Shown here piece by piece: positions 47,801-60,100 of a stretch of 64,000 bases of DNA (its first letter is position 1; every line of letters begins with the position of its first letter). A program made the position numbers and the translations under genes. The stretch lies in NCBI RefSeq assembly GCF_027409185.1, contig NC_084461.1, positions 229,924,999 to 229,988,998 on the forward strand, read 5' to 3'. The notes under the pieces are model-generated. The model searched no databases. It saw only the letters and a list, made by a program, of their open reading frames with translations, and was not told the origin of the DNA. Source of the stretch: Cynocephalus volans (taxonomy: Eukaryota > Chordata > Mammalia > Dermoptera > Cynocephalidae).

Positions 47801-50800
47801 TCATATATATATATTCATAAAAATTACAATGAAAAGGTATCAATAATTTCATTAATGAAGGTAAATGACTCCTTAATTAAAAACATATCTTAGATAAGGC
47901 ATTATTTCAGTGGTGAGCAGAAGAAGTTACCCTTTTCTTAAACAGAGTTTACCTCATAGAATAGGCACAGAGCTATCTTTATATTAAATCTGTGGGGTTT
48001 TTTTGGTGGCTGGCTGGTACATGGATCTGAACCTTTTGACCTTGGTATTATAACACCATGCTTTCTAACCAACTGAGCCAACTGGCCAGCTGTCTGAATT
48101 TTCAATACTAGTGTATCTCTTTGCAAGAGTAGTATTTCTAGATCAAATAATAAGGTATACTGTATCTCACGAATAATTTTTGTTCTAGGAAAGATACTGG
48201 ATAAAAATTTCTACGTATAACATTTCTATTAGGATTCTCATCAATTTTGTAATTGGCAACAAAATTTTTAGCAAAACTTTCTCTATTCTCAGAGTTTTTT
48301 TTCTTTATAGAGAAACCAAACAAAAACAACTCTCATGGGATGTGTATCAAATCTGAAATCCTCCTTGTATTGGACAAAATATACAAAAGTAAATCTCAGC
48401 ATATACTAAACTATTATAGGAGACAAGCTCAATATTGGGAATGTCCACGGTATTAGTGTCAGAACCAACTTTTCAGAGCAGAGGTCTGACAATAATGCAA
48501 CCCATTATGACGACAGAAAATTGCATTTTCTGAATATGAAGTTTAATTAAATTATGTATAAGTCATTCACAGCTGTGAAGAGCCACCCCCAAAAGATAAT
48601 AAGGTTGCTTAACAATTTAAAATAGAACATACCAGAATGTAGCAACCAAGCAAGATGCTTTGAGCCTGGGCTCCGGTCATATGGTATTGATTGTACTAGC
48701 ATTCCAGTTCCAATCATGGCTGCAAAGGTTGCACCAATTGTCTGAAAGAATTTAAAAAATTAAGAAAAATTAATCTTTTTATAAAAACAATGTAGAAACA
48801 CACAAGTTTCAAGTACAGTCACTTCTAATAAACCAGTTTTATAAAGATGAAGGATAATAAACCGAATCCTGTATTTTTCTGGCACATTAAAGCCTTGAGT
48901 TTATTTCAGAGTTTCAGCTAAGTTAGCAAGAGCGCCCCTTTTGCGATATCTGAGTTTCAGCTGACAGCTTCAAGTTCATGAGTGGGCTTGGACTGGCACC
49001 ATCCTCTTCACAATGCTATTTTTGCTGGATAGAGGTGAAACAAAACCCTTTTAAGAATCCCAGGATAATTATTCTTAGTTAAAATACATATTTTGGTACA
49101 GCACAAATAGCATTCTCTTTAAAATCACTCATGGCCTACTAATTAGAAGAAATATAGATAGCACATTGCCTTTAACTCCGTATTTGCTAAACGAGTCCCT
49201 GAAAAATAGAAACTAAATATCACTTGCAGCATATGGAAAAGAAGATGAGAAGATTCTACATTTCTATTCTCCCAGGTTTGTGGTTTCCTTCTTTGCCTAT
49301 CTTAGCTTTCCACTGTTATATTTAAATATTCCTTGTGTATGATAAGAAGAGATGTGTATAATGAAAGAGAGATAGTGACAATCAATCTTCAAGAATTTTA
49401 AAGCAGAGACTGCAAACTGGTAGATAATCAGGTAAGCTGATCAATCTTGTTTGATCAACTAATGAAAGACAACTGAAAGCGATGAGCACTTTAGTTGGGA
49501 AGGCTTTCTCTAGATGCCGACAATCCCATGTAATGTATCAGGCCTCTTCACTCATTCGTATTGACTGTCTGTCCTATGGGTATCAAAACGGTCAACATCT
49601 GATGTAAAATACAGGTAAACAGAACAGCTGTTTTTGCTGATAATAGAAAAACATTAATACATAAAAGCATACTGGGTTCTACTCCACCATTTTCTAATAA
49701 AGAAACAATTACTAAAAACTACATCACACATCCTCTATGCACAGCATTTTCAGGATATTCACTGCAGTTATATTTTTCTCCATTTTTTTCTTCCTTACTT
49801 CTTCATGGAAACATGCAATTATATTTTTTTCTTTTCAGGTCCTTCATGATCCAGTCTCATTTCCTGCCTTTTACCTTTCCACGCTTTATATTCCAGCTAT
49901 ACTGAACTGGTAGGGCTACGAACATGTCCCCGAAAGTTTCATGCCTCCTTAATTCTGTGGATTGTGCCTAAGAATACCTTCTTCCTACCTGGCTGACTTG
50001 CTATGGTATTATATCTCCTGTCTAGTACGCTTTTTCTAGTAGGTACCCTGGATGCCCAGGGCAGTGTCAGATGCTTCTCTTCTGTTTTAAAAGCACTTGG
50101 GAAAAACTTTGACACTAAACTGTATGTGTAGTACACACATACACACAGTTCAAAAAGTGTGCAGAAAAATAAAATTAAAATATAAAACTTTCCATGAACT
50201 TTTGGTAGTACCCACACATATATGTCTGTCACACCAAATGCTACATCTTCATCTCTGTCTTTGGCTTTCTCAACTATTTTATTTAAGAATCCCTAACAGC
50301 AGAGGAGTGATCTTTTGCCCAGAGAGGCTAAGGGAACAGCCCAAGCATAAAAATTCTCTGAAGTCTTTTGAAAAGCATGATCCTAAGACTATGTGTCCAA
50401 ATGGCTATGCTACTGTAAATGGTTCTTCTTTTGGAAAGCACAACAGAGGAAAAATATTATGGATTTGGATTATCTATGGGGGGAATCAGTAAGTCTTAAA
50501 CTCTCCCAGTCTTTCCTGACCCTACGGGCTCACACTCATTGCTCTAGTTCAGGTTCTTATCTCTCAGTTCAGATCTTACAAAGGCATACTTGGTACACCT
50601 GCTTCGTGTCTCTTCCACGTTAGTTCTTCAATCTCAAATACAAATCATATTTTTGCTGTTTCGGTATCTTCAATGGCCTACAACTGCTTAGGTAATCTCA
50701 TTAGCTTGGCATCAAACATACCTTTTCTAAGTGTCTTCTTCACATTCCAAGCCTCAAACACTTACACTTTACACTAAAAGGATTGTATATCACTTTAAAA

Positions 50801-53800
50801 ATTAGGTTTTCCTACCTCTTCTCCTTTGCTCAAGTTGTTTGGTAAAATTGGATTGCCCTTGTTGTCCTCTTCTAAAATAATACATGTTAGCCTTCAACAA
50901 CCCTAATGAAATATAAAGTCTCCTTCATGGAATTTCCCTAATAGTCCAAGTCAGAAACATCTTTCAACTGTTATGCACTTTCTGCTTATCGCACATCCTA
51001 TACCACTTAGTACAGTTCATCTCTTCTCCCAGATAGTGAGAAAACAGGAACACATCTGAAATCATATTTTTGTATCTAGTAAAATAACAAACATTCAAGA
51101 AATACTCATTGAATATAAAACCTTACATAAGGTCAAGAAGTTTAGAAAAAAACACGGCAGCACTGTTCCACTCTTAAAGGCACAGAATGCTTAGGTTTTT
51201 GTAACAGGTTATTTCCCACTGACCTCTAAGATGGTTTTGCATCTGCTTTATATTTCAGTAAATTGCTACAAAATAGAGCAATGCTGCTTGATATCCACTG
51301 TTAGGTAGGAAGGATGTCCCTGTATGTTTGATTTCCAACTCCTATGGTGCTATTAATATACACCTTCAACAAAGAATAACAGCTGACTTATCTCAGAATG
51401 CACTTCCTACTTTGTCTCAGCTGCAGTAATAAGTCGTATATGATTTGAACAAAACCTCATTCTATACAGTATTCTTCCCATTTAATACTCCCCCTGCACA
51501 ATGTATTTCATCTAATCTTTGATCTTTAGATGGAAAAGGAGAACAAAAATAAGCTGACTTACCACCCAAGAGCCTCTCATCATGAAGTTCATGAGAACAG
51601 GAGCTCTGGTTATTGCCAAGGCAGACAAAGCTGTTAAACCAATACTTCCTGCCAAGTACATATAGGTAGAATGAATTCTATCTTTCACATACTGAGGCCA
51701 AATTCTGCAAGAAACATGACAAGGTTGATTTATAAAATTATGAATGTGAAATCTGGTTGAAACATTTACCAGCTGGGCGACCTTGGGATAAATCACTCTA
51801 CTGCACTAAATCTTATTCATTTATAAAAACATGTAAGCACTTGACACATAAAAAGCAATATATTTTCTCTGTGCTTAAAGAAATGTAACTGTGGTAAAAG
51901 ATCTTTATTTAGGTTTGAATAAATATATACCAAGGAAGCAAAAGAAATTCTATTTTTATTCATGTATATACAAAGATGAAGATTAAACACAAAACATTCC
52001 AAAAATGACTAAAAATAAAGTTGAGAAGAAAACTGGAACTTTTGTTTTAATGCTGAAATTGTTTAGGAACAATTTACTTACACAGCCTTTTCAATAGCTC
52101 CAATTTCATTTGACATTCCCAATCCATAGTAGCATAATGCTCCAAGACCAACAGCAGCCCCTCCAGCAACAAACCATCTTCCCATCTGATCAACTGCAGA
52201 ACACAGGAGGAAATGCAGGTTAATTAATACAGATGCTCCTTGACTTATGATGGGGCTACGTCCCAATAAACCGACTGTATGTTGAAAACATCAAGCTGAA
52301 AATGTGTTTATTACGCCTAATCTACCAAACATCATATCTTAGCCTAGGCTACTTTAAATGCACTCAGAACACTTACATTAGCCTACAGATGGGCAAAAAC
52401 ATCTAACCCAAAGCCTATTTTATAACAAAGTGTTGAATAGTCCATGTAACTTACTGGATACAGCACTGAAAGTGAAAAACAGAATGGTTGCATGGGTATG
52501 GTTTCTACTGAATGTGTATCACTTTCACACACCATAAAGTTGAAAAACCATTAAGTTGAACCATTGTAAGTTAAGGACTATCTTTACTGTCATGTCTTGA
52601 CCAAACTGAAGTACTGGTTGTAAGGCCTTCACAATATTTATGAGGGGAATCAAATCATATGCTGTATTTCTTCAAAACTGTCCTCATTAGTTTACATGGA
52701 TATATAGAAATGGCCTCAAAGTTAGGGGACCGGTAGAAAAGGACAGCCCTGAAAAAAAGGTACAATAATTAGTACAAAAAGGAAATTACCAAAGTTAATT
52801 AACCTTCAACCTTACTTCAACAATATTTGAGGGGACAGTGTATCTGTAGATGTGAATACTTCTGTGATGCACATTATTCTACAATTAAGAGACTGGGGTG
52901 TGTTCTCATGACATTCTTAGAAAGTAAAAAATGAGAAGAAAATGTCATACCACACTGGGTCTAAGTGATACTAACAAAGGTGATGCTTGACCTGGGGTTA
53001 AGAAAAAAAAGAACCAAAGAAAAAAATGTGATCAGTGTTTATGCAGCAGAATCAAGGGAGCGATCCTCTTTTTGAGTACTGAGAGACAATTTATCCACCT
53101 AACTCGATGGAGGTATTCATAATGAGCACCTTACTCCTTTAGTCTGCATGTGTTCACTAAGAATGTTTCTATGCTGTCCCTACTTAATTCATATGATGTG
53201 GTCTCTAGGATCAACATACTATCAGAAAGAAATGACCTGAGGGATACCAATTAGGGCTCTTTTCCATTATAATATATTGACATTTTATAAGATTGTTAAG
53301 GAGCAGTGGTATTCTTTGGTTAGCTTTGGGAAGATTAACAATCTAGTTTCTAGACTTGCAAAGCTGAAATCCAAACTGTGAACCAAACTGACTTCATTAA
53401 GCTACTGCACTCCTGAGGTGCCTTATATGGGCAGCTAGGCTTTTATTAACATCTGTGTTTTGGTGATTTATTCTTGACCTGAAACATACACAAATATTAC
53501 ATGCTTGAATGATAATTCTAAACAACTTCAAATGAACTTCCTCAACAGACTATACCTTTTAGACTGTGACATATTAACTAACAATCCTTTCATTAAAAAA
53601 TGGTAATAAGATTTACACTGGAAGAAATAGGACTGGGAACCACTGAACTCAGTGCCAACTACCAATCTTTTTTGGGTCATCAGATCCCTGAGAAAAATAA
53701 TGTAGCCTTTCATTCCAGAGAACACATATATAGGCAAGTCTGCACATATTTTTAGGAGGCTACTCATGGACCACTTGAAACATACCCATGGACTCTAGGT

Positions 53801-55060
53801 TAAGAATTATAAAGACTGCCACCTACTTTTAAATATTTTTTCCATCGATGGTTCCAATGCTGCCTCTTTGAGTTCTTGGCCAGTTCTCCCACGCCGGATC
53901 CCAATTCTTGTTTTGGTGGCATATTCCTGACACACATGCAAACAAAGACACATACAACCCACACCAAAATAAAATGTTAATAATGGAGAATCTCTTCCCA
54001 CTAGAAAACTCTAGTTAAAGAAACCTGGTACTCTGTATATATGTAGCTTCATTATGAAAGTTTGCTGGCTGACCTAAAAAATTTAATGTATACCTTAACC
54101 TATGTTTCACCTTTGAAATGATTCACAAATTCATTATATACTTCTTAGTTTAAATTTCAGAATAAATGTTTCTTTTATAAATTACAGATTTTATTTATAT
54201 ACCTAGAATTACTATATTCTAGACACTAAATACCAAGATGTAAATTTATTAACATTTTTTTAAAAATGCACTTAATAAGTGGTAGCTATATTTTGTCTCA
54301 AGAAAGGTGTCCTTCCTTAACACGAAGGCAAGGATGATGACTACACCTCTGTTTTCACTCTTTTTCAACAGTGGAACAGTTAATTTTAGACGGAAAAAGT
54401 TCTTTCAGTTTCTGTATATTCTCCTTATTTATCTCATTCTTCAAAACGTGTACTCCTTCTAATTTGAATGCTAGAGGAGAAATCTATTGAAAAAGAAAAT
54501 GAGTTTCTTTCTAACCTGACATTTACTTTATCATTCTCTAAACAAGAGCTGAAATATCTTTAGTAACTTATTAATAAGCTATTGGCCAACTGGTAATATC
54601 CCTAAAATTCTGACTATAGGCCCTATGACTTTTGTTGTATCATGTAACTCTCGATCACTCAAAATTTACTATAAATTTTCTGAATGACAAATTCCAAGAG
54701 ATGTAAGTAAAAGAAAAGTTATCGGAGCTCTTTTTCTCTTTTCGTATGTGATAAGGAGGGAAAAGAATGATACAAAACTAATGGGGAGAAAGAGCCGAAT
54801 GGGGACATTACCAAGGCTGTTTCAGAAATCACTAGAGCAGAGCAGTAAACTTCATACTCTAACAAAAAAAAGTTCCAGGGACCCAAAACAAAGAACGACG
54901 GACAATATAAAAACATTAAGATTATCTTTACCCTGCTGGGTGTTAAGAGCCATTGATTCTTTGTGATGGAATTCTTCACAACAGGGGAGGCCTTGGTGAA
55001 AGCTGGGTGGAAAACCCTAGAAGGTAGTGTCCGGAGACACACAAGCCTTGCGGCCAGCAT
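44741..55060 (-). CDS. GHITM: GHITM (TMBIM5/MICS1), mitochondrial inner-membrane protein, 8 coding exons
   Basis: Eight coding exons (54932-55060, 53827-53926, 52082-52193, 51563-51704, 48633-48741, 47097-47285, 46456-46627, 44741-44825) join without a stop or frameshift into 345 residues, the same length as human GHITM. The N-terminus (MLAARLVCLRTLPSR) is an arginine-rich mitochondrial presequence. About eight hydrophobic segments of the BAX-inhibitor/TMBIM fold follow, with the acidic residues D294 (in LLYDTQK) and D325 (in YMDTLN) in the last membrane segments. The C-terminus is basic (NNRKK). Family knowledge: it sits in the inner mitochondrial membrane, shapes cristae, holds cytochrome c and is reported to exchange calcium for protons. 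The start was chosen for the presequence and its match to human. All introns have GT/AG ends; old transposons occupy several of them. Nothing suggests loss of function. Confidence 0.98.
44990..45098 (+). mobile_element. tRNA-derived SINE in GHITM intron 8
   Basis: The A box is GTGGCTCACTTGG and the B box GGGTTGGGATCCC, followed by an (AAAAAT)n-like tail. A perfect 17-base duplication AAAAATAAGATGTTTAG lies at 44973-44989 and 45099-45115. It lies antisense to GHITM, 147 bases from exon 9. Confidence 0.92.
45922..46381 (+). mobile_element. MLT1-type MaLR LTR in GHITM intron 8
   Basis: It starts TGTTGTGGGCCGAACTGTGTC and ends GGAAACTAACACA, typical of MLT1 LTRs. An AATAAA-type signal lies near the end. 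Flanking 5-base duplications are eroded (ACCAC against GCCAT). It lies antisense to GHITM. Confidence 0.85.
46456..46627 (-). CDS. GHITM: GHITM exon 8
   Basis: Acceptor TTTCAG|GATCT, donor AATTC|GTAAGT. It encodes residues 261-317, including the span with LLYDTQK (D294) and the loop ending KKYDPIN. Confidence 0.96.
47097..47285 (-). CDS. GHITM: GHITM exon 7
   Basis: Acceptor TCTTCAG|GTGTGATG, donor CTGG|GTAAGC. It encodes residues 198-260, the largest exon, with two to three membrane spans (VMGAVVAPLTILGGPLL; WYTAGIVGGLSTVAM; GVGLGLVFVSSL). Confidence 0.96.
47996..48093 (-). mobile_element. tRNA-derived SINE in GHITM intron 6
   Basis: The minus strand has a tRNA-like head (GGCCAGTTGGCTCAGTTGG, then AGGTTCAGATCC), very close to the tRNA-Ile-type SINE seen elsewhere in the window. 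Confidence 0.85.
48633..48741 (-). CDS. GHITM: GHITM exon 6
   Basis: Acceptor TTTCAG|ACAATT, donor TCTG|GTATGT. It encodes residues 162-197: the span TIGATFAAMIGTGMLVQSIP, then KHLAWLLHS. Confidence 0.95.
48742..51562 (-). other. GHITM intron 5
   Basis: The largest GHITM coding intron (2.8 kb). Apart from the decayed MARNA-like piece at 50.1 kb nothing is recognised. Confidence 0.8.
50105..50213. mobile_element. Second, decayed MARNA-like element
   Basis: gttcaaaaagtgtgcagaaaaataaaatt, then ccatgaacttttggtagtacc, resembles the element at 15,081 with a damaged left end. Confidence 0.5.
51563..51704 (-). CDS. GHITM: GHITM exon 5
   Basis: Acceptor TTGCAG|AATTTGG, donor GGGTG|GTAAGT. It encodes residues 114-161, with WPQYVKDRI and a membrane span around YLAGSIGLTALSALAI. 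Confidence 0.96.
52082..52193 (-). CDS. GHITM: GHITM exon 4
   Basis: Acceptor CTGCAG|TTGATC, donor GCTGT|GTAAGT. It encodes residues 77-113, including the glycine-rich first membrane span (WFVAGGAAVGLGALCYYGLG). Confidence 0.96.
52227..52583. mobile_element. MER2 (Tigger-group) DNA transposon
   Basis: The ends CAGATGCTCCTTGACTTATG and TTAAGGACTATCTT are imperfect inverted repeats. The interior (cttagcctaggctac, acattagcctacag, agtgttgaatag) matches MER2 as I know it. TA sites flank it. It lies in GHITM intron 3. Confidence 0.85.
53827..53926 (-). CDS. GHITM: GHITM exon 3
   Basis: Acceptor GTCAG|GAATAT, donor AAAA|GTAGGT. It encodes the basic stretch EYATKTRIGIRRGR and a helical segment to residue 76, before the first membrane span. 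Confidence 0.95.
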
Positions 55061-55088
55061 AGTGGTGCACCAGGTTTATCAAGCAGAT
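54932..55088 (-). CDS. GHITM: GHITM exon 2 (first coding exon)
   Basis: The acceptor TTTCAG|ATCTGC is followed by 28 bases of 5' UTR, then the ATG at 55060. It codes residues 1-43, the mitochondrial presequence. Donor CAGG|GTAAAG, phase 0. Confidence 0.95.
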
Positions 55089-56559
55089 CTGAAATGCTAG
55101 TTAGAAAGACATAAAAAATAACCCATTAACCGATTAAGGGAAGGACAAAAAGGAGCCAGAGACAAGAAGGAACAAATTATCTTTTAGTAGAAAAAGGTAG
55201 AATAAAGGCATCCTTTTAATTTTTAATGATGAATATTTTTCTTGTCCCTTGTAATTCAAGAAACCCATCCCATAGAAGCCAGTTTGGGTACTCATTTGAG
55301 CCAGAAAATTAGGTCTAATTCCCAGTTTAACCAATAACAGGAGGTATGACTGCGAAAATCACATGTAACACAGTGGGTGTTAATATCTTAACATGATTAC
55401 AGGGTCTGTGATGGCTTTTTACAAGTTTTGTCTTAAGATTTATACTAGTAGTCAACGGGAAAATTTAAAAGAATCTGTATAACTTCTGAGCAGAGAAAAA
55501 AATGTCATTCAAGGAAGAGATGAATAACTCTTCAAGGTCAAGTATGACAAAGTTAAAAGACTTCAAAAGAAGCCAAGATATAAATTACAATTATCTATTC
55601 CACTATAATTATAAATCCAAATATTACTTCCCTTCAGGATAAGATATAAAAATACTCAAAATAAGTTAACCTATTCTATTCAATTCTTAGAATTACACAA
55701 AGGACACCCAATCTTTCAAAGTAAACTCAGTTACCAACCAGGTTTTTCTCATGTTAGACTCCTTCAAGTGCTGTCCCCAAAAGAAAAGGATGCTAAAAAG
55801 TGGGTTCTCTTAGCTCTAGGCCTGATTATACCAGATCAGAGGTCAACCAGAATGTCAGAAGTCAGCTGAATGTCCTTCTGTAACGCTGAGGTGACTATGA
55901 CAGGTGAAAATGAGAGGACAAGTATAGGCCAACTTCGGCTAACAACCCATCTCTGCCAATGATCTGTAAAGAATCTTAGGCAAATGACTACCCTTCTGGG
56001 TCTCATTTTACATCCCATCAGTAACAAGAGAATTGGACTTGAAACAGTGTTCAGACTGCAGTGCCGACCCTTGGAGTATCTGCTTTGAAACTTGCCGAGA
56101 TGGATCTTAAAATGTAGACTTCTGGGTTTCACTTCGCTCGTAATGATTCTAGGCCTAGGAATGGGTCCAGAAATGTGTTTTAACTAACACCCCCAAACCT
56201 AGTAACTCTTACTTTAAAATATCTTTGTGTCCCTCCAGCTCTGCTGCTGAAACCATGAAGGGTACAGAATAATGGGCACCTGTCTCTTGAGAAAATACTG
56301 AGCCCTTATCGCACTTTCATGCCGTTACATCATCTCAACCCATAGCTGTCCTGCACCTTCCTTCCTCCTTAGCCCAGACTGGGAATCCAGCTTCGAGTGG
56401 ACAGAAGTGACCTGTGCGGGTGCTCGACCTCTGAGACTCATGTGTCTTAGCGGTAAAATGGACAAAACATTACCCGCCCTTACGTCAGAGCTTACGCTTC
56501 CATGAGCATCGGTGAGCTCGGGCTCCTGGTGCCCCGAGAAAGTTCCCCCAGCCCACCAG

Positions 56560-57135
56560 ACTGGGATAAGCACCCTGCAGCAAGCCTGCAGCCCCCCCAG
56601 GTCAACGCACAGCTCTACAGCGCCCCCGCCCGGCTCAGGTGCAGCTTTATCTACCGGGGCGGCGGCGGTGCGGATGACTCAGCACTTCGCAGCCCAGGGA
56701 GAGACCACCAGAGCGAGCCCTTGCCCGCCTACGCTTGACCCCGTGGCCGCCACCCCTCGTCCTGGTCACCCACAGGACGGCGACCCTGACGCGGTGCGCG
56801 GCCGTGACGCAGCCAGGAGCGCCGCCGCCTCCAGCCCGCCAGGACTACCGGAATCCCGAGCGCTCGCCGATCCGGGGGACCCGTACCTTGGTCCCCGGTC
56901 ACCTCCACCGCCAAGTTCCCCTTCCGGGCGGCGAAACACGCACGCGCCCACCTCCCCGGGCCCCTCCCCTGCTTATTGCCTCTGCGCGCGCAGTCTCTCC
57001 TGCTCACTAAGTGACGCGACATCCGGAGAAGAGGTAAATGGTATGAGCAGCCAATCACGAGCAGGCCTTTGGCGGAAAGGCGGGCACACCGGGGGAGGCG
57101 GGGTTCCGGGTTGATGGGGCGGGGCCGATTGGAGA
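56560..57135. promoter_or_regulatory. CpG island promoter of GHITM
   Basis: This is the only dense CpG stretch in the window. It contains CCAAT boxes in both directions (57051-57055 plus; 57128-57132 minus). Around 56,975 is an NRF-1-like TGCGCGCGCAG, and ETS-like CCGGA cores lie near 57,020 and 56,926. NRF-1 and ETS sites are usual at genes for mitochondrial proteins. The site calls are by eye. Confidence 0.8.
56887..57000 (-). other. GHITM: GHITM noncoding exon 1 (5' UTR)
   Basis: The minus strand has a donor GGACCAAG|GTACGG at 56887 inside the CpG island, upstream of exon 2. The 5' edge near 57,000 is a guess because CpG-island promoters lack a sharp start signal. The intron to exon 2 is 1.8 kb. 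Confidence 0.65.
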
Positions 57136-60100
57136 TTGTGGCTGAAACGTCACAGTCAGTGTCCATTTTGGGTGTGGGCAGGGAAGGCTTCTCAGCCGTT
57201 TTATCTGTGGGCAGCGGTGCTCTGTTTTGCTATCTTCTCAACCTTTCAACTCGCAGCAGATGCAAAAATTATTTTAAAATGGAAAGGGTTAGAAATTATT
57301 CTGTCGTTCTGTGATTTTCTTATTGAAGGTCTCTGTGTCCCTTATTGTGAGATAAATACCGTGCCAAATGTGGCTGTTTCTGACTGGACCCAAACAGTTT
57401 CTTGAATCTGACGCCAAAGGTTACATGGCGAAATCTAGAGAAGGTTTTTTGTAGATTTTTTTTTCTGCTTTTTTCATTGTCTTGTGACCTTGCCATGGCA
57501 CACTTTTAAGTTTCAGGTTATATCTGTATAACAGGGCTCATAGAATTGGCTCTGCCGCTTGCCCAGGGTGGTTGTGATGTTTTCGATGCCTGTGATTTGT
57601 TACGTGAAAAGCCTTTCTCGGTTACAGAAGTGGTTAGTTATCTCTTCCACTCTTGTTCTATTACCTTTCACCTTGTATTTACTGAAGGCTTACTTTGTAC
57701 CAAGCTCTGTTTTAGGGATATACAGAAATGAAGAAAAAAAAATTGGGGGGGGGGACAGTCATTACCTTAGGGTGTTTGCTTTGTGATAGAGACAAAATAG
57801 ACTAATGTTGTTACTGGCAGACCAGGCTCTGCTTGCCCTCTCCCATTAAACAAATGACTGGCAAGTCCAGAAGTTGGTACAAGGATTGGAAGGTTTATTC
57901 AGATAAGCAGTATCTAGGGTATGACCAGGCTAAAATCATCCTGCCTTCGGATGCCTGTTCTGGGGTTTAAAAAGGGTAAGAGGCGGGAAGATGAGGTAAG
58001 GGTCTTTGTTCTGAAAAAAAGGGAGGAGTCGGGGAGCAGCACATGGTCTGAGTCAGATGTCAAGGTCCCATGATGGATTAGGAACTTCAGGGTCACAGAG
58101 TCTGTGGTCAGCTTCAAGCCTTTGATGTTACCTTGGGGTTGGAGTCCTTATCTCCTAGGGAGAGCTCAAGGATAATAACCGCAGTCAAACATCATAAAAG
58201 TACCTGACTTGGATTTCTAATTAACGTGGATATGGTTTTCCTTTAAGAGGGGGAGTTCATAATCAGCTAGGTTGTCTTTCTTCTCATACCTCTTCTTGTT
58301 TGCAGCTGATTAAAGTGGTAAGAAAAATAAGAAACTTAGTTTCAGTCCTTAATTGTTGGTGCATAACCTCTGAAGTAAATCAACATAAGGAGGGGTGATT
58401 TCATCTCCCAGCAATCTCTCAATTCTTCTACTAATCTCAAGGAATTGATGTTTACCAGTTCCCAAGTTAAGGGCTGACTAAAACATTCTACTTAGTCTTA
58501 GTTACATCAAAGATGGTTGTTTATCTGGCTAGGGTCCCTTTCAATGTGAGATGGTGATAATTACTGTGAAGGAAAAGCAGGGTAAAATCCCGGAGAGGTG
58601 CTTTTTTAAGATAAGGTGGTTAACAACATTTAGAATTCAGGAATGTTTGTTATCTCCTAAGCAATTGTTAGTTGTGCTTGATAGTATTTGGTGATAAAAT
58701 GTTGCTTTGCCTCTGAGGGATTTGTCACCCCTTTTCCCCTGGGTGATGGAGCTGCCAAAGATTACTCAAAGCTTATCTCTTCTGAGCAGTGAGAAGCCCC
58801 GAAAAGGGGTTAATCTCCCAGAACCCTCAAGGTAGAGGCATTCCTCCCATTTGGGAAATTAACCATGAATTGGGGTTCTCTTCCCACATTTATTCTCCAG
58901 ACCAGGAAGTTACAGGAAGAGAACATAGCTGGGGTTTTTTCTAAGTACAGTTTAAGAAGTTTAACAATAGAAGCTGGTAACATTCAGTAAGAAAAGCAAA
59001 GTGACATTCTGTAATGCAATTAAGTCAATCCACTAACAAAAGCTTGATCTTACGACAGAGACTATATAGCCCGGGGAAAATTTCCTTTCCTTTGCAAAGT
59101 CAATGTTTGAAACTGTAAGGTTTTGGAAAACCAGGCCCTGTGAAGTACATTTGTTTTATGCATACTTCACAATAAAACAGTTTGGCAGCAACAGAGTTCT
59201 TATCTGTTTATTCTGAAAATGGCAGGAAAACACTAAAATGTCACTGATGATATTGAACAGATCAAGCAAGATGCATCTAATCTTACTTTAGATCTTTACC
59301 CAATTTGATTAGCCAGCAAATAGGTTCTCTGTTTAGCTGTTTCAGTAATACCCTTTTCCCTAGAGCTTCTGTTATTAGGCAAAGGGATTTACAATGCTGT
59401 CAAGCTAAAGACCACTCCAGTTGCCAGGTTACAGCAATTCATAACTAAAGCCAAAATGTTTCATTATCTTATTTATACTAAGTTTCCATTTGTGTTGTCA
59501 TGGCTAGGGCTCAGACCCTTCAAACCCATTGTACGGACTGGGTCACCAGACCCCTCACATGCAGGTCCACACTAGGTAATTGGGAAAGATCCCAGGAGCC
59601 ATTGGCAGATGACACAAGCTCAGTCCTCAGCAGCAGCTTACAGCAGCAGTACCAGCAGTAGTAGCAGCAGCAGAGGCGGTGGCCTCTTGGGGCATCCCAG
59701 GGGCACTGGCAGGAACAGCCCCCAGCAGCAGTAGCAGCCTCCCTGTGACCACCCCCTCCCTGGGGCGGAGGGCCATGTGTTAGAGCCATTAGTCCTTTAC
59801 ACTTAAGTCATAACCCAGGACACCTGGGTCTACGTGTGCAGTTACATTAGACAATAACCAAGGAACACCTGGGTGCATGTGCATATTTACATCAAACACT
59901 TGGCAAGATTCTGAACATCTGAGGGGCCCTGACCATTTTCCCTCACTTTCCCTACAAACACAGTACCTGAATAAACAAAATATTTTTAAAGTCTGAGTGA
60001 TTTGCTTCAAGATTCTTATTAATTAAAGCTTATTCTCTTCTTTGAAAGAAAAATTTGTGATTTCATATTTTCTCAAGTATGGGACTTCTGTTGCTTCCAC

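Noticed and set aside
56512-57166. 200- and 145-codon frames in the CpG island
   Set aside because: High G/C content leaves few stops; the frames cross the GHITM promoter and first exon.
59520-59789. Minus-strand frame with Cys runs
   Set aside because: Created by the CAG-rich triplet tract; no other coding support.
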